Positions 22,145-33,026 of a stretch of DNA of 64,000 nucleotides are shown in pieces; position 1 is the stretch's first letter; the number at the start of each line of letters is the position of its first letter. The notes beneath the pieces are model-generated. The model did no database searches and was not told the DNA's origin. It saw only the letters and a program-made list of their open reading frames with translations. This DNA comes from Hoplostethus atlanticus (taxonomy: Eukaryota; Chordata; Actinopteri; Trachichthyiformes; Trachichthyidae). Both the position numbers and the translations under genes were made by a program. The stretch spans positions 1,674,001 through 1,738,000 of the forward strand of contig JAXDDX010000052.1 in the NCBI GenBank assembly GCA_034670405.1, written 5' to 3'.

Positions 22145-25100
22145 TGTTATGTTTCTTCACTTACATTAACAGCAATAAATGAGTTGAACCACGAGATACA
22201 GTTTGTGTCTTTACTGTTCAAGTGCAAATTCAATCACACAGGTATCACTCCGCTGAGGTACCACTTATCCTGTTAACAAGGTATACAATTCCTCCCTTCC
22301 AGCTTTGATGTAAGTCAACAGCAAATAAAAAGAATATGTTTCAGGGAAGACACATTTTTGATAACTATAATTTAACAGAAATAAGGCACCATTACCATTA
22401 TGAAATGTGATATAGAACCCAAACATTGTGCGGTGACTTATCCAGCTGATACAGCCAGAAGTTGGTTGATGTGCTTGCGCCAGACCATGTTGGGCCCCAT
22501 ACTAACGGTGTACAACATTTCTGGGTGGGACTGTGATAGTCTCTGGCAAGGACTATGTCCAATGTCAAAGGTTCTTAAAGGGGAATTCCGGTATTTTTAA
22601 ACCTGGGCTCTATTTGTACAAATTTGTCATTTATACCGCAAAATAGGTTAGGTAGTTTTGGAATTGCTCCGGTAGATCGGCAGTCGGCAGATCGGCAGTC
22701 GCGAAACGGGCTGCTATGGCTGCAACGTAATCCGCAGGGGCAAGTGCGCCGATCAAAGTACGTCCACTAAAAGTGCTTGTTTTTGCCACTGACAGGCTCA
22801 GATTGTTATTCGTGTGTCTGACAAGTGTCTGACAACATTACAGAAAGGATCGCTACAGAGATAGACCTTTTTTAAACCAGAAACAGAAGTCTCGCTCAAG
22901 GAGAAGTCTCGCTCTGAAATCTGAAAGATGAGGTGAATTGTTGCATGAAGAGGTTAAACAAAGGTTTCTGGTTTGTACAAATAGAGCCCAGGTTTAAAAA
23001 TACCGGAATTCCCCTTTAACTTCCTTTGTAGCTGACTGGGAGAACACTGTTTCTCCTGAACATGTTTGCGACTGTCCGGTTTTAGTAAATCCAAGCGTGA
23101 CCTCAAACTCCTTCCCATGAACAGCATCGCAGGTGTCTGTCCTGTTGTAGCATGTATAGTGTTTCTGTATGCCAGAAGGAAGTTGGCTACCTCCTACTAG
23201 TTTTCATGGACTGTTTGAATGTCTGAACAAAACATTCCACTAGTCCATTCATAGCAGGGTGGTGAAGAGCTGACGTGATGTGCTTCATGCCATTGCTCTT
23301 GAGAAAGCACTGAAACTCCTCCCCTGTCGCAGGAGGTTCACTGTCTTAGTAGCAGTTGCTTTCTTAACCATGAAGATTTCAGGCCACTTTGAATGGGCGT
23401 CGACCACGATAAGAAACATGTGGTCCAAAAATGGGCCAGCATAATCGACATGTATGCGTTGCCAGGGGGTGGCAGGCTACTCCCATGTGTGGACAGGTGC
23501 TGGCGGGGGTTGGCGCTGGGTCTGTTGACAACCTGTTCATGACCTGGCAAGGTCTTCAATCCGGCTATCCATGCCAGGCCACCACACATAACTTCTGGCG
23601 AGGCTTTTCATTTTAACTACACCAAGGTGTCCTTCATGCAATGAGGTAAGCACTCTCGAGCGTAGCTTTGGGGGCACGACAACACATGACCCCCACATAA
23701 TGCAACCTTGAACACAGAAAGTTGATCTCGTCGAGTAGAGTACTCCAGAAGCTGGGTGTCTCCATGTGCTGGCAATCCATTCACTGTCAAGTCATAGACT
23801 TTGGCTAGGACAGGGTCCTCGTCTCTTTTTGCACCTGCGCGCTGGTGACAGGAAGAGGTTCCATCTGTTACATGTGTAGCACTACAGCAGGATCGATAGC
23901 TTTTTCAGACTTTGCTTGTGGAAGGCCCATCAGCATTTCCATGGGGCTTAGTACCTTTTATATTCGATTGTGTATGAGTGTGCTCCTAAGAATAAAGCCC
24001 ATCGTTGTAAGCGTGCAGCTACCATGGCCGGAACACCTTTTTGGGGACTGAAGATGGATACTAGGGGCTGGTGATCAGTAATCAGCTTGAAACTGATTAC
24101 ATTTTTCACACCCCATACCAAGCTCAAAGCTTCCCTGTCAATTTGCGCATAATTGCGTTCAGCAGATGTTAAGGACCGAGATGCAAAAGCAATGGGTCGC
24201 TCTGAACCAACAGTCATTTTATGTGATAATACAGCACCAATGCCATATGGTGATGTCGCAAGCTAAGCGCAGAGGGAGGCACGGATCATAGTGTGTCAAT
24301 ACTTCATCTGAGGTTATCAGCTGCTTTGCTGCTGTGAACGCTTGTGCAAAGTCCCTGGTCCACCTCCATTTGGTGTCCTGCTGCAGCAATGCATTCAGCG
24401 GGTGTAACACAGTTGAGAGATTTGGCAGAAATTTGTGGTAATAGTTGACAAGGCCCACGAATGAGTGCAGCTGGCTCACATTTTCTGGCTGTGGAGCATT
24501 CAGGACGACATTAATCTTATCCTGAGTCTTGTGAAGTCCATGTTTGTCGATTTTGTGTCCACAGTACTCAATGGAGTCTTTGAATAATTCACATCTGCTC
24601 CTGTTAGCTCTCAGTCCATACTCCTCTAGCCTTGTCAGAACAGCATCTAGGTTCACCAAATGAGTGGCATTATCCGGGCCAGTCACGATAATGTCATCTA
24701 AGTAGCAATAAGTGCCTGGTGTCCCTTACAACACCTGGTCCATGGCACATTTCCAAATCGCTGGGGCACTGGTGATGCCAAACAGTAGCCTACTATACTG
24801 ATATAGGCCCTTGTGAGTATTTATGGTCAGGTATTTCTGTGATGATTCTTCTATTTCTATCTGTAGATAGGCCTGTGCAAGGTCAATCTATACGTGGGAG
24901 TGGATATTGGTCTGCATGTATTACAGGATTCACTGTCACCTTGAAATCTCCGCAGATATGTATTTTGTCAGTTGTCTTTTTGCCTACAGGTACTATTGGC
25001 GTTGTCCACTCAGATCAGTCCACCTTGGATAAAATTCCTTGGTCCACTAGGTGTTGGAGCTCTGCTTCCACTTTAGGGCGCAAGGCATATGGAACAGGAC

Positions 25101-26066
25101 ATGCCTTGTGTAGCCTTGGCTTTGCATTGTCCTCAAGCTCAATCCGTGCCTTGATGTGTTATAGGGTACCAATGCGCCCTCTCTGAACACTTGTGCATGT
25201 TTGTCCAGTATCTGTGTTAGTTGTACATCTGCACACTGACTATTCTGTTTGGTGGCGATTTGCATGGCCTTTATCTCATGCCAGTTGAGACGGATGTGTC
25301 TCAACCATTGTCGTCCAAATAATGGCATGCCCCCATACTTTAGTAGCTTAAGGTTGCACCTTTGGTTCTCATATTTCACCTTTACCTTCAGTTTTCCCAG
25401 GATCATGTGACTTTTTACCACATCTGAAGCAAGGCTGTGTTTTATCATTGCATTGTTTTGTGTGTAACTGTGTGCAGTTTTTTCCTTGTAACTCAGCTGC
25501 ATCTTTTGCTGCAGTTTCCACCGATATGGCGATCTCCAATGCGAGTCAATGTTAGTCTGTCTTCTGTCAGAAGCCGTTTCTGAATGCCCTCGTTGTGCAG
25601 CCCACACACAAGCCTGTCCCTCAGTGCGTCCGACAGCCCCTCCCCGAACTGACAATGCTCTGCCAATCTACAAAGCTCTGCCATATACTCCAATACAGAT
25701 TCAGTCTTTGATTGATTCCTTTTGTGAAACCTGAAATGTTCTGCTATTACCAATGGCGTCGGATTTAAATGCTTCTTTAGAATTTCTGTGATCTCATCAA
25801 AGGTTTTGTCAGCCGGTTTGGTGGGTGCAATGAAACTGCGGAGCAAGTTGTATGTTTTAGCACCCATCACACTGAGTAGCACGGCCAAACAATACTGCTC
25901 AACTCTTTCCACGTAGATTGTCCAATCCTCTACCGTGCTATCAAAACTATCCATATGTCCCACACTTCCAGACATTTTCACTTAGTTTTATTTCCTTTCC
26001 ACAGCGCAATATCACTTCTTTTACCTTGGTCTTTGTTTAATGTATTCTTTTTCCAAATACATAACA
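22145..26066 (-). mobile_element. Ty3/gypsy-type LTR retrotransposon inserted in the Tc1 element (broken fossil)
   Basis: The ends are TGTTATG (22145) and CATAACA (26066), and the 5-bp target duplication is CTTAG/CTTGG (22140-22144, 26067-26071), one mismatch. On the minus strand the order is gag-type sequence (about 25980-25490), protease region, reverse transcriptase (about 24690-24220), RNase H (about 24217-23950) and integrase-type sequence (about 23600-23340), the gypsy order. It carries many breaks and looks old. A TTAA-flanked MITE is inserted near its 3' end. Confidence 0.85.
22579..23015. mobile_element. TTAA-flanked MITE (Kolobok- or piggyBac-type)
   Basis: The inverted termini begin AGGGGAATTCCGGTATTTTT and continue through ACCTGGGCTCTATTTGTACA, about 44 bp per arm, almost exact. 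Both sides carry TTAA (22575-22578, 23016-23019). There is no coding capacity. It lies inside the gypsy-type element, so it is younger than that insertion. Confidence 0.88.
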
Positions 26067-26539
26067 CTTGGCCTCCAAATTCCCCAGATCTTAATCCGAG
26101 CATCTATGGGATGTGCTGGAAAAACAAGCCTGATCCATGGAGGCCCCACCTCGCAATTTACAGGACTTAAAGGATCTGCTGTTAACGTCTTGGTGCCAGA
26201 TACCACAGACACCTTCAGAGGTCTTGTGGAGTCCATGCCTCGACGGGTCAGAGCTGTTTTGGCGGCACGAGGGGGACCTACACAATATTAGGCAGATGGT
26301 TTTAATGTTATGGCTGATCGGTGTATAGTATTGCCGTAACTAGTGGATTGTTAGCAATAAAGGTAGAACGTTATTCACAACAATATTCAGTTTTCTTTTG
26401 CTTTGACTATTGAATTAATTAAAAAATGAAGCTTAGCGTAAGTTCAATCAGGAAGACTACCTGGCTCATATCTACTTTATTGCTATTCCAGGTATTCTGA
26501 CAGCAATCGGCCTTGCTTGTTATTTAATCAGCCCATTAA

Positions 26540-29500
26540 GCAAGGACACTCCTTCCTCCCTCTAAGGAAACCAATGACAAATCGCCACATCCCTATATAC
26601 AGACTCGGAACAGACTGAGAGTTCAAGCCCACCGTCCACCTCTGCCCAGCATCCTTCTTGCTAACGTCCAGTCTCTGGATAATAAGTTGGATGATGTTAG
26701 GGCGAGGATTAGATTCCAACGGGACATGAGGGATTGTAACGTCTTTTGTCTGACGGAAACATGGCTGACCCCGCTGGTGCCGGATCGAGCCATATGCCCA
26801 ACCGAGTCCTTCTCTGTTTTCCGTGCGGATAGAACGGAAGAGTCTGGCAAATCTAAGGGTGGAGGGGTTTGCTTCATGACCAACAACAAGTGGTGCAACC
26901 CCAAGGACATTAAGACTCTTTCTCGTTCCTGCTCGTCGAACCTGGAACATCTGACTATCTCATGCCGTCCATTCTACCTTCCCCGGGAGTTCAGCTCGGT
27001 CATCACCACAGCCGTCTACATACCACCACAAGCGGACACCGACGTAGCACTATCGGACCTACATGATGTGTTATGTCGGCATCAGAACAAGCATCCCGAC
27101 GCGGCTATGGTGGTGGCTGGGGACTTTAATAGGGCGAACCTAAAAAAAGTCATGCCGAACTTTCATCAGCACATTACGTGTGCTACCAGAGGGGAAAGAA
27201 CGTTGGACCACTGCTATACGCCGTTCAAGAGAGGCTACAAGGCTGTCTCTCTCCCTCCGTTCGGCAAATCAGACCATGCCGCCATTTTCCTGCTACCGGA
27301 GTATAAACAAAGGATAGTACGGGAAGCGGTAGTGACGAGGGACGTAAAGCGGTGGTCTGACCAATCAGAGGCTGAGCTACAGGACGCTCTGCGTGACGTC
27401 GACTGGGACATGTTCCAATCCAGTTCCAGGGACGTCAGCGAGTTTACGGAAGTAGTAACGAGCTTCATAGCAACGCTAGTGGACACCATCGTCCCGACGG
27501 TAAAAGTTAGGTCCTTTCCTAACCAAAAACCGTGGGTTGATAAATCCATCCGCGACGCTTTGAACGCCCGCACTGCTGCCTATAACTCCGGTCTTGTATC
27601 CGGCAACATGGACGAGCACAAGGCAGCGTCCTATGGACTGAGAAGGGCGGTGAAGGATGCCAAGAGGAGGTATAGGGACAGAGTGGAGTCGCAGATGGAG
27701 CAGCGCGACACCAGACGCCTATGGCAGGGGCTACGGACTATAACGGACTACCAGGGCAGACCCCCCGCAATTGTGAGTGCCGACGCATCCCCTAGCGGAG
27801 GACCTGAATTCATTCTATGCACGGTTTGAGGCTAGCAACAACAGCGCTAGCTCGCCGGCTAACAACATCACCGTTAGCGCAACCGGAGTGAGTTCTACCG
27901 CTGGGGATGAACACACACTCTCTGTGACCGAGCACAGTGTGAGGAGGGCTCTGACGAGGGTGAACACCAGGAAAGCTGCTGGTCCAGATGGCATATCTGG
28001 ACGAGTACTGAAGACCTGTGCTAATCAGCTAGCTCCAGTGTTCACCACTATATTCAACATCTCCCTGGCTGAGTCTGTGGTCCCCGCCTGCTTCAAGAGA
28101 TCCACTATTGTCCCTGTGCCCAAGAATGCTTCTCCAGCATGCTTGAATGACTACCGACCGGTGGCCCTCACCTCGGTGGTCATGAAATGCTTCGAGAGGC
28201 TGATTAAGGACTACATCTGCGCCTTCCTCCCTTGCTCCATGGACCCGCTGCAGTTTGCTTATCGTCCCAACAGATCCACGGATGATGCTGTCTCCCAGGT
28301 ACTGCACACCACACTCTCTCATCTGGACAGCCGGAAGGGGGGCTATGTGAGACTGCTGTTCATTGATTATAGTTCAGCTTTCAACACCATAGTCCCCACC
28401 AGACTGGCTGGCAAGTTGATTGAGCTGGGACTGAACACCCCCCTGTGTGCCTGGATCCTGGACTTCCTGACCGCCAGGCCCCAGGTGGTCAGGGTGGGTA
28501 GACACACCTCCAACCCCCTCACCCTGAACACAGGATCCCCCCAGGGTTGCGTCCTCAGCCCCCTACTGTACTCCCTGTACACACATGACTGTGTGGCCAG
28601 GTTCAGCTCCAACACCATCATTAAGTTTGCGGATGACACAGTGGTGGTGGGCCTGATCTCCAACAACGACGAGAAGGCCTACCTGGAGGAAGTTGCTGAT
28701 CTGTCACTCTGGTGCCGGAACAACAGCCTCCTCCTGAATGTCACCAAAACTAAGGAGCTGATTGTGGACTTTAGGAGGACACAACAACAGAGGACGTACT
28801 CACCACTGGGGATTAATGGGAATACTGTGGAGAGGGTGAGCAGGTATAAATACCTGGGAGTCCACATCACCGAAGATCTCACATGGTCCACACACACTGA
28901 CACTCTGGTGAGAAAGGCGAGGCAGCGCCTTTACCACCTCAGGCAACTGAGGAAATTTAAAGTCTCCCGGAGGATCCTTCAGTCCTTCTACTCTGGAGCT
29001 GTAGAGAGCATCCTGACAGGAAGCATCACTGCCTGGTTTGGCAGCAGCTCCGCTCAGGACAGGAAGGCTCTGCAGAGAGTAGTGCGTTCGGCTGAGCGCA
29101 CTATTGGAACTACACTCCCCTCCCTGCAGGACTTGTACACCAGGAGGTGCAGAACCAGAGCCTGCAGGATCATGAAGGATCCTCACCACCCCAACAACGG
29201 TCTGTTTCAGCTGCTGCGGTCAGGCAAGCGCCTCCGTAGTCACGCTGCCAAAACAGAGAGACTGAGACGGAGTTTCTTTCCTCAGGCCATCAGGACTGTG
29301 AACTCCGACCTCACCAGGGCCCCCACCAAGACACACACACTGCCCCTCTTATGCACACACACACTTAGGTAAAGACTACACATAATTTATAATTTATATT
29401 ATACATACAATTTTCCCTTTTTTTACTATATTTTTTTTTTATAAAGTGCTCTTATTGTAAATATTGTGTTGTTTTTTTATATAGAGCTCTTAAAAACTGT

Positions 29501-29645
29501 GACATTGTAAATATTGTGTTGGTTATTGTAAATAGTGTGAACCTGTTATTTTGCACATTTCTGCTGAGCATTGCCACTTTGCATTTCACTACACACCTCG
29601 TGTGTGTATGTGACAATTAAACTTCTTGAATCTTGAATCTTGAAT
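26540..29645 (+). mobile_element. CR1-clade (Rex1/Babar-like) LINE, nearly whole
   Basis: One frame is open from 26540 to about 27790 and encodes an APE endonuclease (LPSILLANVQSLDNKLDDV, NVFCLTETWL, VVAGDFNRA, SDHAAIFLL). The next (27777-29372) encodes the reverse transcriptase: [79 protein letters not shown] single frame change near 27790 separates them, and otherwise the coding part of roughly 940 codons is open. The 3' end is ATTAAACTTCTTGAATC followed by repeats of TTGAATC, typical of this clade. The 5' end is not sharply defined and may start up to about 100 bp earlier. The element looks recent. Confidence 0.9.
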
Positions 29646-30536
29646 ATATATATATTTATATACGGATACCTGCTCCATCCGTGTCTGTCATTTCAGGCTG
29701 TGTCGCCGCTGCCCCCACCACCACCAGTGCCAGGCTCCAGTTGGTCGTCAGTTGATCCATTCTGCGTAATGGAAGAGCAGTCTACGGGGGTCCCGCTCAT
29801 CCAAGATTCACAGGGTTCTCCTTTAACCCATGAACATTGATTTCAACTGGAGCCACCGCCAATGCTCATTTGATTCATTATCCATTAAAGCTTGTAGTCA
29901 AACTTACAAATCTAGTCTCTTCTGGCTTGAACCATTTTCTTAGACAGTTTTATATTCTACTCTGAAAAGACCACGACATCTGCTGGTCAGTAACGCTCAT
30001 CCCAGAAGCCCGCAGCCGGAAGTCTCATCAAGCTACCGGAGTTGACGAGGCAGTAAAGGGATTCTGCCTTCAAAATAAAAGCGTTTAATTTGTCACTGGA
30101 ATAAACAACATCCCAGAAAATGTAGAAGGATGTATACTATTTAAAACAAGGCCACTTAAACCCATATCGGTGGCAAAATAAAAGTATGACATTTGTCGCT
30201 TTTGAAAAGGAAAAAGAACAATTACATTTAATATCGGGGTGTACAGAACAGCAAAAATCATATTGAATGATAAATTATGAGGAATGGTTACATTAACCTA
30301 CCAAGTTGTCTGGTAAAAGTTTGGCGTTTGAGTCATTGTGAATTTTGACAGCCTAACTTTGTCTATTGTCTATGGCAACAACAATGTGTTTTTTTCTAGC
30401 TGACTTTTACAGCTGTAAAAAAACGCTTTCTTAACTTTTACTTCCGTACTTTCAATAAACGTTGAAACACATTAGTCAATGAGGGTTTTATTTTGAAAGT
30501 GAATTCTAGTTGGCTTCACACTGGTCCGCTGCAGCT
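29646..30536. other. Intergenic before copy 3, with a terminal-exon-like segment (29697-29839)
   Basis: An (AT)n tract follows the LINE tail. At 29697, after CTGTCATTTCAG, an open frame of 47 codons (AVSPLPPPPPVPGSSWSS then MEEQSTGVPLIQ) runs to a TGA at 29837-29839, with ATTAAA about 45 bp later. It has the form of a last exon, but I do not recognise the peptide and find no partner exon. The rest up to the copy 3 start has no recognised feature. Confidence 0.3.
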
Positions 30537-32986
30537 ATGTCGGTGCTGCTCTCCTTCGCAGCGGCAGCAATCGCCTTTTATGTGATAGTTTACTGTAATG
30601 TCTTCAGAGGAGGTAGATGTACAAGTTCGGTAAAGCTGAAGGGGAAGACGGCCATTGTGACAGGTAATGGGGTAGGTAGGGGGAGAATTGGTGCCTTTCA
30701 CCCAGTACCGGTACGGAGGGAACATCACATCAAAGTCTGCAATAATCTTGAAACGTAATGATCCCTATTGGCTAAAGTACACACTTCGGAGAACACGAAC
30801 TTTTCCGAATCGTTGGTATCCGCTCTTCAATTCTGCTTACATCCGGTAGTGCAAGCGGCTTATTTCAATAAATGACAAAGTTTAGCGGTCTTCCTCCACC
30901 AAAACACACTGCGGTGTGCGACAGCGAACAGTGTATGAACCCATTCTTCAAATTGAGATTTTTTTATTGAAATAAAGTGTGCTTGTCGGGTCGCCTGTAT
31001 GCCGAATTTATCAGAAGAGTCTACCGCTTCGTAAAAGCTCTTAAATGTTCTGCAAGGTTTGAATATGTGCCGATAAGCGAGTAAATTGACGGGCAGATTT
31101 TTGAATGGAGATATGCGAGATAAGTCCCGCCCCCCCCCCCCATACACTAGTTCGGTATATTGCTTAACTTAGTTCGGAATGATGTGTTGTTGTGTTCCTG
31201 CTAAGGGAGTAACACTGGTATCGGCAAAGCCACCGCTCTGGATCTGGCCAGGAGAGGGGCCAGGGTTATCCTCGCCTGTCGCAACAAGGAGAAAGCCGAG
31301 GCTGCTGCTTTTGACATCCGAAGAGTAAGAAACTTAGTCCTTTAATTTCCAGGCTCTTGATCAGACGACCAAGTTTGAGTGTGTGAGTGCGGGTATGTTA
31401 CTGGGGTTATCAAGTGATCACAGATGATTGGTGGCTTTCACACATATAGTTCGCAAGTTTTGGTCCGATTCAAGAGCAAGTTGCATTTTTCATTAGGTCC
31501 GGTTAGTGTTCACATGGTCCTGTGTTAAGCGAACCAACATTTGTAAACATTCACCTATTGGACAGAACATTTCCGAGGGAAAATCACTTTCTGTCACAAA
31601 ATCACATTGTCGCGGACAACAATGGAGCAACAGCAGCGTATTGCGATAATAGCTTTCATTATTAGGATTTGGTGTTCCAACCAAATAAGAACCGTGGAAG
31701 CACGGTATGAGCGCATCTCGAGACGTGCGAACAATGTAGGCTTATTGCTTCACACAATTCAGAGGAGACGTACAAGATGGTACCAAAGAAGAAGGCAGGC
31801 CCTAATGGACGCCTACGATATGTTCTCTGTGTACTTATATTACACAGAAGACGAGTGAGGTATGTATTTAACGTTACATGAATTAAACTGCAAAAAGATA
31901 AACTAGCCAGTGTTTCCCCTACCATTGTATTGGAACCCACACCCCCTGAACGAATTATAGTCCCACCTGAACGAATCTGCCGGTGCACTCACATTCATTA
32001 ATATTCACTCAACAACCTAAAATAGGCTACTCGTCCTGCAACCCTCGCGTTGGCGATTGCTGCGGAGAAAAATGAAAGTAAACTCTCTAAACTAACCCTA
32101 AACTAATTTCTTCCCTTGCGCGGCTGTCTCTGACAAGTGTCAACATCCGTTTTCAACCCACAATGCACTGTATTTTGGTTTGCTTCCTATATTAGGTCCT
32201 ATGTTAAGTCCGATTGTGTTCTCACATGTAACGAACCGAACCGTGGTTCACTTGGAACCGGACCGAGTCCCGACTTTTCAGGAGGACCATGGTTCGATTG
32301 TTTGGTCCGCACCAGAGCTCGAATGCGTGTTCTCACCTCTCCAAACGTACCGGACTAACGGAGTAAACGCACCATGGTTCGATTAAAACGGACCAAACAG
32401 GGTAGGTGTGAAAGCGCCCTAGACCCACAACGCCTGCAGGATTATTATTATTGTATTGTATGTATTATTACCTCTGGGTCCATAGTCCTGCTGGTTTTCA
32501 ATTCTGCCAGGTAGTCTAGCTGTCTAACCAGGGACTGGACAGGATAGAAAACCAGCAGCAGTGCTCCAGACCTGATTTGAAGGACCGCTGGGCTGATTCA
32601 GTTTGGTTCCAAATTGAGACCAAATTGAATCAAGTGTAGGCTGAAGGGACAGCTGCTCATCTAGCTTGAAACAGCCAGGTCAGCAGTTTGATAGGTTTGA
32701 TCCTCAAGAACCACGTGTCCCGTCGAAGGATCTTGAATAAAATATTTCAATATTCTTTACACATAAAAATGTAAAAAAAGGTTTTTGTCAACATTTTTAC
32801 AGATTATGGTATAGCGTGTATATATAAAAGAGCTGCACAATTAATCAAAGAAATATCAATTGCAATATCACAATAGAATTGCAATTCTGACTACTTGAAT
32901 TTCCAAACCACAAGAGGCTCCATTTTCTTCCAGAGGTGTTACATACATACTCTTAAACAAGGTATTCTGGTGTTCAATATTGTGCA

Positions 32987-33026
<40 letters not shown>

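Larger units (their letters stand above)
21189..26323 (+). mobile_element. Tc1-type DNA transposon split by an LTR element
   Basis: Terminal sequences CACCGATCAGCCACAACATT (21189) and ATGGCTGATCGGTG (ending 26323) are inverted copies, flanked by TA (21187-21188, 26324-26325). Without the insertion the element is about 1.2 kb, the usual Tc1 size. The left part carries the paired helix-turn-helix ([20 protein letters not shown]) and the middle of the DDE domain (about 21833-22140). The right part (26072-26285) carries PPNSPDLNP and the C-terminus ESMPRRVRAVLAARGG. The reading frame is broken several times (for example a stop at 21545), so it is dead. Confidence 0.92.

Noticed and set aside
26021-26285. 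Separate small genes on both strands
   Set aside because: This is the right end of the split Tc1 transposase and its antisense.
30510-30536. Upstream start for copy 3 at 30510
   Set aside because: There is no ATG there (TTG). ATG 30537 gives the conserved 127-nt first exon and the membrane anchor.
30860-31147. 95-codon minus-strand frame in intron 1 of copy 3 as a gene
   Set aside because: No recognisable domain and no flanking splice or element structure. Could be old repeat DNA.
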